From assembly GCF_963666015.1 (NCBI RefSeq), contig NZ_OY762555.1, positions 2,170,001 through 2,234,000 of the forward strand: a DNA stretch of 64,000 nucleotides, read 5' to 3'. Origin of the DNA: an uncultured Sphaerochaeta sp. (lineage in GTDB: Bacteria > Spirochaetota > Spirochaetia > Sphaerochaetales > Sphaerochaetaceae). The notes beneath the pieces are model-generated. The model ran no database searches. It was not told where the DNA came from and saw only the letters and a list, made by a program, of their open reading frames with translations. Each line of letters starts with the position of its first letter. Position 1 is the first letter of the stretch. Below are positions 9,326-17,716 of this stretch, piece after piece. A program made the translations under genes and the position numbers.

Positions 9326-10026
9326 TGCGCAGTATTCTCGTAAGCGGAGGAACCAGTACCTTGGGCAGGGCAGTCTGTGAACGATTTGTCAAAGCAGGGG
9401 ATCGGGTGTACTGCGGATATGCCTCAAACAGGGAAACCGCCGATGAATTGGCAGCTTCCTTTGGTCCCTCCTTGATCCCTCTCCATCTCGATATCCAGGA
9501 TGCAGGTGGCATTGCTTCATCACTTCAGGAACTGGAAGGACTTGATGTCTTGGTGAATAACAGCGGGGTGTTTTCTGTATTCACGCCAACCGAATTGTTG
9601 GAATCGGAGTGGAGGCGTATTTTTGACATCAATGTAACAGGTCTGTTCAGGCTGACCCAGCAGTGTATACCGTTACTCAGGGAACGTAAGGGCAGTATTG
9701 TCAATATTGCAAGTATCAATGCACTTCATCCTGGGTTTGGCGGTACGAGCCACTATGATGCATCAAAAGGAGCGGTAGTTGCATATACGAAAAGTTTGGC
9801 AAAGGAACTGGGGCCATCGATCCGTGTAAATGCAGTAGCTCCAGGGTTGTTGAAGGCTCCTTATCTTGATGAAGCGAATCCATTGAAACAACACTATGAA
9901 GAGCGCTCCTTGCTCCACTCACTGGTAGATCCAGGAGAGGTGGCGAAGGTGGTGCAGTTATTGTCTGACTGCAGTGCGATGACCGGTGAGCTGGTCGGCG
10001 TTGACTGCGGGTATCTCATGGGGTGA
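9325..10026 (+). CDS. Short-chain dehydrogenase/reductase
   Basis: A 233-residue classical SDR. It has the nucleotide-binding turn VSGGTSTLGRAV at the N terminus, NNSG in the central sheet, and the catalytic pair in SHYDASKGA (Tyr and Lys four residues apart), followed by RVNAVAPGLLKAP. The ATG at 9325 overlaps the preceding TGA and lies four bases after AAGGAGG, so it is preferred to the GTG three bases earlier. It belongs to the nucleoside operon; the substrate is not evident. It resembles 3-oxoacyl-ACP reductases only in the general SDR sense. Confidence 0.85.
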   Translation: MRSILVSGGTSTLGRAVCERFVKAGDRVYCGYASNRETADELAASFGPSLIPLHLDIQDAGGIASSLQELEGLDVLVNNSGVFSVFTPTELLESEWRRIFDINVTGLFRLTQQCIPLLRERKGSIVNIASINALHPGFGGTSHYDASKGAVVAYTKSLAKELGPSIRVNAVAPGLLKAPYLDEANPLKQHYEERSLLHSLVDPGEVAKVVQLLSDCSAMTGELVGVDCGYLMG

Positions 10027-10028
10027 GT

Positions 10029-10745
10029 ATGAAAATACTGTGTATTTCAGATGAGACAGACCCCTTGGTATACTCCAAGAATATTTCCAGCCGATATGCA
10101 GATGTCGATATTGTGATCTCAGCAGGTGATCTCCCTCTCAAATATTATGAGTTCATTATCTCAAGCCTAAACAAGCCTCTTTACTTTGTGTTTGGGAACC
10201 ATAATCTCGAGTATCTCCATCAATTCGTTGAACAGTCACCACTTCTCTCTCAGTATGGCTACAACAAGGATGGAAAGGTGCAAACCCTCCCTCCGTTTGG
10301 TGGGGAGTTTTCTGATGGTAAGGTACTGTATGATAAAAAGCACGATTTGATAGTAGCGGGGCTTGGTGGTTCCATGCGCTACAACAAGGGAGCACACCAA
10401 TACTCTGAGCGGGAGATGTTTTTCAGGATGCTGAAAATGGTCCCAAAACTGTTGTTCAACCGTTTGTTCAGGGGAAGGTGGGTCGATATCATGCTTACCC
10501 ATGCAGCACCCCTAGGCCTTGGCGATGATACCGATCGTTGTCACCAAGGTTTTTCCACTTTTTTGACTTTCATGCAATGGTTCAAGCCTAGGTACTTGCT
10601 TCATGGTCATATTCATTTGCATGATATGAATGCCAACCGACATCATGTGTACAAACAGACCAAGGTCATCAATATTTTTCAGAACTACATACTGGATGAC
10701 CCTGCACTAGGAAAGGGGAAAGAAGATGGTAAAAATGGGCGTTGA
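10029..10745 (+). CDS. Metallophosphoesterase with an altered first motif
   Basis: A 238-residue cytoplasmic protein of the calcineurin-like phosphoesterase fold. Metal motifs read SAGD, GNHNLEY, MLTHAAP and LHGHIHLHD. The first motif, normally D-x-H, reads SDETDP here, so one metal-binding His seems missing, which could change metal use or activity. Two starts are possible (GTG 10023, ATG 10029); the ATG follows a GGGG-rich site at better spacing. Its end overlaps the next gene by 20 bases. The target phosphate ester is unknown. Confidence 0.8.
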   Translation: MKILCISDETDPLVYSKNISSRYADVDIVISAGDLPLKYYEFIISSLNKPLYFVFGNHNLEYLHQFVEQSPLLSQYGYNKDGKVQTLPPFGGEFSDGKVLYDKKHDLIVAGLGGSMRYNKGAHQYSEREMFFRMLKMVPKLLFNRLFRGRWVDIMLTHAAPLGLGDDTDRCHQGFSTFLTFMQWFKPRYLLHGHIHLHDMNANRHHVYKQTKVINIFQNYILDDPALGKGKEDGKNGR

Positions 10746-11643
10746 TCTGAGTTCCCAGACAAATGAGGACTTTGAAAAAGCTCGCTCCAGAGGAAGAATG
10801 CAATCTTTGCTCAGCAGCTTAGCATGGAGAAATTCAGATCTCTTGAGTTTCTATGCGGTAACCGAGTTGTTGAAACCCAAGAATGAGACATATCTGGGAA
10901 TGAGAACCATTCCTGTGAATCAGATAATTGGAAGCGAAGGAAGGTATCAAGACTTTTCCATGGCTTTCTATCCGAAGAAGGAACTGCTTAGATCAAGATG
11001 GAGAAGTATTGACCGGGCAACTAAGGAATATGTAATTCTTCCCCCAATCTCTGTTTATAAACTTGGAAAGTGGTACTTTGTGCGGGACGGGAACCATCGT
11101 GTCTCGGTCGCAAAGACCCAAGGCGTTGAATTCATCGATGCAGAAGTTGTTGAATTGGACAGCCAGATTCCCTTGGAAGCTGGACTGACCATGAAGGGGT
11201 TGCGTAAGCGGGTGGTTGACTATGAAAGAGAGCGGTTCATCTCTCAGTACAATACAACCTATCTCCCGATGGATGAGATTCTCTTCTCCTCCCCGGGTTC
11301 TTTCCCAGAGATGGTTAATCATATCCTTGTCCATAAATACTATCTCAATGAAGGAAAGGAAGAGGAAATTAGCTTTGAAGAAGGAGCTAGATCCTGGTAC
11401 GAGAATGTCTACCGTCCTATAGTCGAGGAAGTGCAACGAGCACGATTGCTTGCATCATTCCCCGGGAATACCGAAGCCGACCTTTATATGTGGATTGTGC
11501 GTCACTGGGATAATCTCAAACATATGAGTGGTAGCCAAGAGGTGAGCATAGAGAGTGCAACCCACGACTATAAGACACGCTATGGACGGGGCCGATTAGT
11601 GCGCTGGGTTAATTGGATTCGATACTTCTTTTCCAAGGACTAA
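10726..11643 (+). CDS. ParB/sulfiredoxin-like fold protein, function unknown
   Basis: A 305-residue soluble protein ending the nucleoside operon. The centre contains KWYFVRDGNHRVSVAKTQG (about residues 111-129), the motif seen in ParB N-terminal-like nucleotide-binding domains. No helix-turn-helix DNA-binding part is obvious after it; the C-terminal half is helical and charged. Proteins of this type are often labelled transcriptional regulators, which the sequence alone does not prove. It overlaps the phosphoesterase by 20 bases and is followed by a hairpin, so it is the last gene of the unit. Confidence 0.6.
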   Translation: MVKMGVDLSSQTNEDFEKARSRGRMQSLLSSLAWRNSDLLSFYAVTELLKPKNETYLGMRTIPVNQIIGSEGRYQDFSMAFYPKKELLRSRWRSIDRATKEYVILPPISVYKLGKWYFVRDGNHRVSVAKTQGVEFIDAEVVELDSQIPLEAGLTMKGLRKRVVDYERERFISQYNTTYLPMDEILFSSPGSFPEMVNHILVHKYYLNEGKEEEISFEEGARSWYENVYRPIVEEVQRARLLASFPGNTEADLYMWIVRHWDNLKHMSGSQEVSIESATHDYKTRYGRGRLVRWVNWIRYFFSKD

Positions 11644-11651
11644 AGAGGAAA

Positions 11652-11671
11652 GGGAAGCATTTCTGCTTCCC
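11652..11671. terminator. Convergent hairpin terminator
   Basis: GGGAAGCA 11652-11659 with TGCTTCCC 11664-11671, loop TTTC. It lies between two convergent genes and can serve both; the minus-strand read continues into a pyrimidine-rich run. Confidence 0.7.
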
Positions 11672-11684
11672 CCAACTCGATTTC

Positions 11685-12275
11685 TTACTCTTGTATGTAG
11701 GCGCTGAGTGTGTCAGCGTATACCTCCATCTCCTTGCCAAGACGGTCGCTGGGACGTATGGCACCCTCCTTTCCTGCAAGATGGACAATGCCTGAAACCG
11801 GCTGGTCACAGAAATCCAGTTCGTCATGCACCCCAAACGGGATATGGAGCATTCCCATTGACTGTGCCCAATAAATCATGGCTGTAAGGGTATGTGCACC
11901 TTCACAGGTTGAGTTTGAGCAACTGGTGAAGCAGGCAAAGAACTTTGTTTCCAGACTCTTGTCCTTGCTTAGGGAGAGCGTAGTATCCAGGAATGTCTTC
12001 ATCTCAGCTGAAATATTTCCAAATCTTGTCGGGCTGCCCAGGATGACCATATCACTCTTGAGCAGGGTCGACGTACTGACGATGGGAAGAGCTAGAATAT
12101 CTTCGTAGTAGTCGTTGGTAGTCTCTTGTGTGTTAGCCCAGATGTGTAGATCAGGGTCGTCAACTCGGTAGAGACGTGCATCGACGTTCCGTTCGGCCAT
12201 GAGTTCCTTCAGATAGGACCCGATAATATAGCAATTGCCACTTACGCTATGAATAATGATGGAACAACGCTTCAT
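11685..12275 (-). CDS. Flavodoxin-fold NAD(P)H-dependent FMN reductase or flavoprotein
   Basis: A 196-residue protein. The N terminus CSIIIHSVSGNCYIIGSYL fits the FMN phosphate loop of the flavodoxin fold, and VILGSPTRFGNISAEMKTFLD is the WrbA/iron-sulfur flavoprotein-like flavin contact region. It probably carries out two-electron reduction of quinones or small electrophiles. A GAGGTC ribosome site stands seven bases before the ATG. It has its own transcription and no functional neighbour. Confidence 0.75.
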   Translation of the reverse strand: MKRCSIIIHSVSGNCYIIGSYLKELMAERNVDARLYRVDDPDLHIWANTQETTNDYYEDILALPIVSTSTLLKSDMVILGSPTRFGNISAEMKTFLDTTLSLSKDKSLETKFFACFTSCSNSTCEGAHTLTAMIYWAQSMGMLHIPFGVHDELDFCDQPVSGIVHLAGKEGAIRPSDRLGKEMEVYADTLSAYIQE

Positions 12276-12345
12276 GTGTAGACCTCACTTGTTTTGTTCT
12301 TACCTTTACTATACTACACAAAGCCCTGTTCGTGGGAAAAATGCT

Positions 12346-13125
12346 TCAACACCAGGCAGTGTAGAGGCCGTTGCGCTCATCAAGAAAGACATTTGCTCCA
12401 TACACATCTGAGAGCAAGTCCTCTCTCAGGATATCTTTCTTTTCTCCATCTGCAACAATTTTCCCCTCCTTCATGACCACAATTCTTTTGATTGCTGGGA
12501 TAATCTCGCTCAACTCATGAGTCGCAAGGATAATGGTCTTGCCTGATTGATCGAGGGCTTCCAGGGTCTCCCTGTATTGATGACGGCTGGGAAAGTCCAG
12601 GTTTGAGACGGCCTCATCAAGCAACATTACCTGGGGATCATGTACGCTTGCACGACAGAGAAGAATTCTTCTTGCCTCTCCACTGGAGAGCCGATTCATC
12701 TGTTTGTCTTTCAGATGCCATACACCATAGCGACGCATCACAGTTTCCACGGTTTTAATTTGTTCTTGAGTAGTTTGGTGGTGAAAATCAAGTCCGATGG
12801 AGCTGAAAAAACCAGATATGGCTATTTCCCAAGCCCGATACGTGGAATTACACAGATACTGGATTGTTTGGCTTACAATGCCCATATGCTGGCGTAGTTG
12901 CAGGACTTGCCATCGTTCTCTTCCAAAGAGGATTCGTCTTGTTTGCTCACTGTACAGCGGATGGATCTCTTCACTGATAACTTGCACCAAGGTGCTTTTT
13001 CCTGCACCGTTTGGCCCTATGATGGCTACGTGTTCGTTGTTGAAAACAGAGAATGAGACATCATCCAAAATCGCGGTGCCCTGCCGTCGTACCGTGGCAT
13101 GTTCGAGGCGTATGATCTCTTCCAT
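12346..13125 (-). CDS. Stand-alone ABC transporter ATP-binding protein
   Basis: A 259-residue ATPase with Walker A GPNGAGKST, a divergent signature LSSGEARRILL, Walker B VMLLDEAVSNLD (Glu present) and switch His in LATHELSE. A GGAGG ribosome site precedes the ATG. No permease or binding protein is adjacent, so its partner is elsewhere or it acts in a non-transport role, as several YlmA/ModF-like soluble ATPases may. The gene is preceded by a GntR regulator gene on the same strand and followed by the flavodoxin-like gene. Confidence 0.8.
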   Translation of the reverse strand: MEEIIRLEHATVRRQGTAILDDVSFSVFNNEHVAIIGPNGAGKSTLVQVISEEIHPLYSEQTRRILFGRERWQVLQLRQHMGIVSQTIQYLCNSTYRAWEIAISGFFSSIGLDFHHQTTQEQIKTVETVMRRYGVWHLKDKQMNRLSSGEARRILLCRASVHDPQVMLLDEAVSNLDFPSRHQYRETLEALDQSGKTIILATHELSEIIPAIKRIVVMKEGKIVADGEKKDILREDLLSDVYGANVFLDERNGLYTAWC

Positions 13126-13183
13126 AAAAATCCTCCACGGCGACTATAGCACAGTGGAGGTGTTTTGCCAAAGACAGGGATGT

Positions 13184-13936
13184 TTATGCATAGGATGCGA
13201 TTGCATCTTCATCAGGATAGTGGTCCATGACCTTCTTCTCCAGGGTGGTCAGTGTTACCAGTACCAGAGCCACAGCCAGGTCTGTCTGCCCATTCTGAAG
13301 AGCTTCGCAAAGATATGTGTAATCCTTTGAGCGCTTCTCCATCTGTGATGGAGTGAATTTAATCGAGGTCATGGCAGCGTCGAGCATGGGCGATAGATTG
13401 CTGTAGATAGTGGAGAGAATCTGGTTCCCGTTTGCGTAGACAAGGGTACGATGAAACTCTGCTTCAGCATTGTTATAGTTTTTCAGTGCTTGGGCATCCT
13501 TATGGAGTATCAAGGGAACTGCTGCTTCCATCTTATGGCTTGCACTCCACAACTGAGCCAGATACTCTTCTCGACTTTCCAGACGTGTAAACTCTCTCGC
13601 TGCACTGGTGGCAACGGTAATCCTGACCTGCATCAGGTTTCGCATCAGTTTTGCATGACTGATCTTGCTATTGACGATTGATGTGGATATTGACTCCACA
13701 TATTGGTTGAGACTGTTGCTTCTTACCTGGGCTCTGCGCCCCTGCATGATAACCACCAAGCCTTTTGCTTCAAGAAGTTTCAAAGCCTCCCTGATCGGTC
13801 GGCTTGAAGTGTTGAACTTCTGTGCAAGCATCTGCTGGGAAGGGAGGAACGAGCCACTTTTGATTCGTTTGTCTAGAATCATTTCTTCCAAGGCGGCAGC
13901 AACTCTTGCTGTCTTCGTTTGGGCTATATACTCCAT
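13184..13936 (-). CDS. GntR-family regulator, FCD-type (paralog 1 beside sucrose-phosphate synthase)
   Basis: A 250-residue regulator. The winged helix is at the N terminus (SGSFLPSQQMLAQKF, then SSRPIREALKLLEAKGLV) and a helical ligand-binding domain follows. The start at 13936 is preferred because AAGGAAG lies six bases upstream; the ATG at 13954 has no ribosome site. It closely resembles the gene at 16483-17223: both have LPSQ, LEAKGL, SNSL-Q-VES and a C-terminal NGQTDLAVAL block. An inverted repeat at 13962-13979 lies just upstream and may be an autoregulatory operator. The effector is unknown. Confidence 0.85.
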   Translation of the reverse strand: MEYIAQTKTARVAAALEEMILDKRIKSGSFLPSQQMLAQKFNTSSRPIREALKLLEAKGLVVIMQGRRAQVRSNSLNQYVESISTSIVNSKISHAKLMRNLMQVRITVATSAAREFTRLESREEYLAQLWSASHKMEAAVPLILHKDAQALKNYNNAEAEFHRTLVYANGNQILSTIYSNLSPMLDAAMTSIKFTPSQMEKRSKDYTYLCEALQNGQTDLAVALVLVTLTTLEKKVMDHYPDEDAIASYA

Positions 13937-13961
13937 TTCAACTTCCTTATCCATGTTGTAA

Positions 13962-13979
13962 GTATGAAAGATGTCATAC
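13962..13979. promoter_or_regulatory. Inverted repeat upstream of GntR paralog 1
   Basis: GTATGA 13962-13967 and TCATAC 13974-13979 with a six-base spacer, 26 bases before the start codon. Position and symmetry suit a dimeric repressor site. Apart from this repeat, nothing further is seen in 13980-14205 except AT-rich DNA. Confidence 0.4.
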
Positions 13980-14205
13980 GTACTAAGTTTTAACTTGGGT
14001 TTACTATACAGTATTCTGTAATTGTTTGCAATAACTATACATCAATTATTTTATAGATGACATTAGTTATATTTACTTATTTTTATTTCTTGTTAAATCA
14101 TAAACATAAGACATAAGATAGGAGTGGTTCTCACGTACCTTTAACATATACATGTAAGAAGATCCCTCCGTAGAAGGACCTTCTTATACGAGAAAATGCG
14201 TGGAA

Positions 14206-16350
14206 TTACTCTTCAATTACCTTGAAATGGTACAATCCTTCCAACACTCCTGCTGCTGAATTCTTTGAGGCGAAAAACACACGTTTTGATTTTCTGACAG
14301 TGTTCAATGATTCTTCGTGGTTTGCCACAATGATCGATCTAAGAGGATTGGAGAACATATCACGATCGTTCCCGGAGTCACCGGCTGTAAGAACTCGATT
14401 GGCTTCAATTCCCCACTTCCAAGCCAGGTAGTGGATGGCATCCCCCTTGCTTGCTCGGTAGGGAAGGATATCTAGATAGGTATCATGGCTGAGCACAAGA
14501 TGTTGCATGCTCCTTGCTTCTGCCAGGGCTGTTCTAATTCTCTCCATCAAGCTGGGGATCTCACTGCCTTTCTTGATGTTGTAACTGATCTTGTACCTTC
14601 GTTGCGTTCCTTCTTCTTCCTGGATCTCAAGTTCAGGAAATGTGGAGAGAACTTCCTTGATTACTTCTGGTTTCCATCTTCTGCGGATGTAGTGTGACCA
14701 CCCCTTGTCGGGGATATCCTTCGAGCCGTAGTGGATCTCGCTGCCGACTGCAGTGATCAAGATATCCGGTGTCGGGAATGAGTAGCTCTTGAGTATCTCT
14801 TGTGCTGACTCAAAACTTCTCCCGGTGGCAATGGCAAATCCTATGCGGTCATGATGCGTGTTGAGGACTTTTGCCAGCTCATCGGCTGCTGCTTTGTCTC
14901 CGGTCAGCGTATTGTCGATATCGCAGACCAGAAGGTGTTCGATAGAACCGATCCTCGTTGCAAGGGCTGGTTGTTTCTTCTTGTTCTTGAGAACCGTCTT
15001 CAGATGGTCAAGGTAGGTATCGGCATGTGCTGTCCAGTTGTATACCTGCCGGATATGCTGTACGCCGTTCTCTGAAAGCTTCTGCCACTGCTCTGTGTCA
15101 GTTAACAGGTTGTAGAGAATCTCCTCAACGGCCTTCCTGTTGGAGATATCGACCAGTATGCCGCTTTCACAGTTCTCGTATATGTCTCTCACTCCACCCT
15201 TATCAGTCCCGACATAGGGGAGTCCTACCGCCGAGGCTTCAATGAAGGTAAGGCCAAAATTCTCGAGGGCTGCGGTACTAACAAAAATTCCCCGTTTCAT
15301 TGCAGCCAACCGATAGATTTCCGGTACATCTCGCTGTGGATTGTGATGCTTAGGAATGGCCATTTTCCCATAGAGGTCATAGCGGTCCATGAGCAATAGC
15401 ATGTCGGTGAGAACCTGTTTCTCCCCCTCCTCCATCTTGGTGATATCATCCCTGATGCCCGCAACAATGACCAGGTTGGAAATTGCCTGCAGTTCCTTGC
15501 TCTTACCGTAGACATCAATCAACAGGTCAATGTTCTTTCTTGCCTCAGGCCTACAAAGGGCAAGGATAAAGGGTTTGTCCATATTCGTGAGGAAACGCTG
15601 TAGTTCCTTTACCATTGAGTATTGGGCAAGCTTCATCTCCTCGGTGATGGATGGATCCTGAATCTCATAATGGTAATATGGAAAGAATGTATCCAGATCG
15701 AGACCTGGAGGAATGACCTCCATCTTGGAGAGATCTTGCGATTCATAGGGCTCATAGAGCACATTCTTCTCATAATTGGTGCTTGTAATGACCAGGGAGG
15801 CGTGACGCATAGTCCTCTCTTCCTGCTCAATACGGGTTTGGATGTGATAGTACTGGTTGAGCTTGTCCTCACTCACTCCTTGGCTTTGGAGATACTCAAG
15901 CTTGTTGCGTCCCATTGAGTGGCCGGTAAAGACCAATGGTATCTGGAAGTAGGCAGCCAACTCAGTTGCAACATAGCCTGCATCGGCATAGTGGGCGTGG
16001 ATGATGTCCGGGGTTTTCTTTTGTGTACGAAAAAAGGAGATCAGGTTGTCTACATACTCATCCAGATATGGCCATAAAAGTTCTTTTCGGAGGTACTTTG
16101 TCCCTCCGCAGGTCAGCCTCACAATACGCGCATGTTCACCTATCTGCTCAATGCTCTTGCGGTAATCCTCATTGGTTCTGGAGTCCTTGATCAGACGGGT
16201 GAACAGGTCCACCTCTACATCCTCTCTTGAAGAGAGTTCCTTGACGAGGTCGACGACATACCGAGTTTGTCCTCCAGTGTCGGCATCTCTTCCCATTTCA
16301 ATATCGTCGCTGCGAACAAGTCCATGTACGTTAATTAATGCTATATACAT
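14206..16350 (-). CDS. Bifunctional sucrose-phosphate synthase / sucrose-phosphate phosphatase
   Basis: A 714-residue fusion. Residues 1 to about 460 form a GT4 glycosyltransferase with the sucrose-synthase type entry DADTGGQTRYVVDLVKEL, PEARKNIDLL and the E-x7-E motif in ENFGLTFIEAS. Residues from about 470 form a HAD phosphatase with DIDNTLTG (nucleophile Asp), ATGRSFE and GDSGNDRDMF. The family makes sucrose 6-phosphate from UDP-glucose and fructose 6-phosphate and then removes the phosphate. A mannosyl-fructose or similar product cannot be excluded. The ATG at 16350 is chosen over the GTG at 16356 because of GAGGT spacing. Two related GntR genes flank it on the same strand. Confidence 0.85.
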   Translation of the reverse strand: MYIALINVHGLVRSDDIEMGRDADTGGQTRYVVDLVKELSSREDVEVDLFTRLIKDSRTNEDYRKSIEQIGEHARIVRLTCGGTKYLRKELLWPYLDEYVDNLISFFRTQKKTPDIIHAHYADAGYVATELAAYFQIPLVFTGHSMGRNKLEYLQSQGVSEDKLNQYYHIQTRIEQEERTMRHASLVITSTNYEKNVLYEPYESQDLSKMEVIPPGLDLDTFFPYYHYEIQDPSITEEMKLAQYSMVKELQRFLTNMDKPFILALCRPEARKNIDLLIDVYGKSKELQAISNLVIVAGIRDDITKMEEGEKQVLTDMLLLMDRYDLYGKMAIPKHHNPQRDVPEIYRLAAMKRGIFVSTAALENFGLTFIEASAVGLPYVGTDKGGVRDIYENCESGILVDISNRKAVEEILYNLLTDTEQWQKLSENGVQHIRQVYNWTAHADTYLDHLKTVLKNKKKQPALATRIGSIEHLLVCDIDNTLTGDKAAADELAKVLNTHHDRIGFAIATGRSFESAQEILKSYSFPTPDILITAVGSEIHYGSKDIPDKGWSHYIRRRWKPEVIKEVLSTFPELEIQEEEGTQRRYKISYNIKKGSEIPSLMERIRTALAEARSMQHLVLSHDTYLDILPYRASKGDAIHYLAWKWGIEANRVLTAGDSGNDRDMFSNPLRSIIVANHEESLNTVRKSKRVFFASKNSAAGVLEGLYHFKVIEE

Positions 16351-16422
16351 ATGCACCTCTGAGTAATTTTTTCATATATAATGATATGTGTCAAATTACC
16401 AAAATTATAGGGTCCAAAAAAC

Positions 16423-16462
16423 AAAAAAACTGCCGTTCTGCAGGGTTGCAAGTACGACAGTT
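16423..16462 (-). terminator. Terminator of GntR paralog 2
   Basis: Read on the minus strand, AACTGTCGT pairs with ACGGCAGTT (nine pairs, one G-T), followed by a run of seven T. It separates the regulator from the sucrose-phosphate synthase gene, so the latter needs its own promoter in 16351-16422. Confidence 0.75.
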
Positions 16463-16482
16463 TTCCATATGTTCCAAGACTT

Positions 16483-17223
16483 CTATAGGTCCAACGTCTC
16501 AAACTTATCCTTGATGTTGGTGAGGTTCACCAGGGTCAAGGCAACAGCAAGGTCAGTCTGGCCATTCTCAAGAGCATCCACCAGGTAGCGGTACTCATTC
16601 ACTTTTTTTCTTTGTTCACTGTAGGTCTCCGGAAGTCTGTCCAGGGCGGAATAGAGTTGAGGTGCAAGGTTCTCATAAATACTACTGAGAATGATATTGT
16701 CGTTCGACTTGATCAGGGCAGCATGGAAATCGAACTCAGTAGATTTGAACTGTTTCAGCAGCTCAGTATCCTTTCCTCCCTCCAGACTTGGCAAAAGATG
16801 CTCCATTCTTGTGCATGCTCTGTCAAGAGAGCGTACGATAAGCATACGGTTCGGATCACGGCTGAGCTCTCTGGTTGCGGAAACCTCAATGGTAGTTCTG
16901 ACCTGCATCAGGTCGGTGAGGAGTTTCTTGTCAGGGGTATGCTTGTTCATCATGGAGGCAGATAGTGACTCCACAAATTGATCGAGGCTATTGCTCTGAA
17001 CTATTGCTTTCTTGCCTTGGCGTACTTTGATCAATCCTTTTGCTTCAAGATTCTTGAAGGCTTCTCGTACGCTTCTGCTTGAAGCGTTGAATTGGTCGGC
17101 CAGCTCATGCTGACTTGGCAGGTTTTCTCCTGCTTGGTATTTCTTCGAGAGAATCTCTTCCTCAAGCTTGTTGGCGATCGTTGTAGATTTCGTCTCTTGT
17201 CCTGACATTGGATTGCCGTTCAT
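16483..17223 (-). CDS. GntR-family regulator, FCD-type (paralog 2)
   Basis: A 246-residue regulator with an N-terminal winged helix (AGENLPSQHELADQFNASS, REAFKNLEAKGLI) and a C-terminal helical sensor domain ending in NGQTDLAVAL. The start at 17223 has AAGGAAG seven bases upstream. The longer frame to 17283 would need a TTG inside a perfect palindrome and is rejected. It is a clear paralog of the 13184-13936 gene. A 19-base palindrome at 17274-17292 lies in its upstream region and is a good candidate for its own operator. Confidence 0.85.
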   Translation of the reverse strand: MNGNPMSGQETKSTTIANKLEEEILSKKYQAGENLPSQHELADQFNASSRSVREAFKNLEAKGLIKVRQGKKAIVQSNSLDQFVESLSASMMNKHTPDKKLLTDLMQVRTTIEVSATRELSRDPNRMLIVRSLDRACTRMEHLLPSLEGGKDTELLKQFKSTEFDFHAALIKSNDNIILSSIYENLAPQLYSALDRLPETYSEQRKKVNEYRYLVDALENGQTDLAVALTLVNLTNIKDKFETLDL

Positions 17224-17273
17224 ATTCTTGCTTCCTTGTTGCAAACGTTTTGCGATATACCTTTTTAAGGATA

Positions 17274-17292
17274 CTTCGTGCAATGCACGAAG
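17274..17292. promoter_or_regulatory. Perfect 19-base palindrome upstream of GntR paralog 2
   Basis: CTTCGTGCA, central A, TGCACGAAG: nine-base perfect arms, 51 bases before the regulator start. No T run follows, so an operator is more likely than a terminator. Confidence 0.5.
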
Positions 17293-17648
17293 ACTTCTAT
17301 CAATATATACGCTATTATTGTGGGAAAAGCAATGGTATATGTTATAAGTTTGTTAAAGGGATAAAAGTAATCACTTACACAATAAACCTATGCGTTCCAG
17401 TAATATAGTAATAAATTAATATGATTGTGTACAAAAACCATATAAGTATTACTTTGCAAACTTCTACCATTCTGACATAGGAAATGCGATGAGAGAAGTT
17501 GGAGAAAAACTATCGGTATTCATCTGAATTCAGAAAGAATAGCTTAACATGTCATAAGTTTAGTTCACTATATGTGCATATAATAAAGTAAAATATATAA
17601 AATCATGATACAATACTCTGTACAAATTGCAATGAATTACTATATCTA
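17293..17648. other. AT-rich intergenic region
   Basis: About 350 bases with very high AT content and no convincing gene on either strand. It contains TTGTGTACAA at 17425-17434, a near match to the GntR-type operator of the 26-40 kb island, and recurrent ATAAGTT words (17343 and 17553 regions). The promoter of the secreted-protein gene begins at its right edge. Confidence 0.5.
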
Positions 17649-17678
17649 TTGACATACGTTTTTTTCTCGCTGTATAGT
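17649..17678 (+). promoter_or_regulatory. Sigma-70 type promoter of first small secreted protein
   Basis: TTGACA 17649-17654, spacer 18, TATAGT 17673-17678; expected start near 17685, 32 bases before the ATG. Confidence 0.75.
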
Positions 17679-17716
17679 TTAGACGTGGATACTCACGATA
17701 TGGGAGATTTAATTCT

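Noticed and set aside
17224..17283. Longer start (TTG) for GntR paralog 2
   Set aside because: It falls inside a perfect palindrome, has no ribosome site and adds non-conserved residues; the ATG at 17223 has AAGGAAG upstream.
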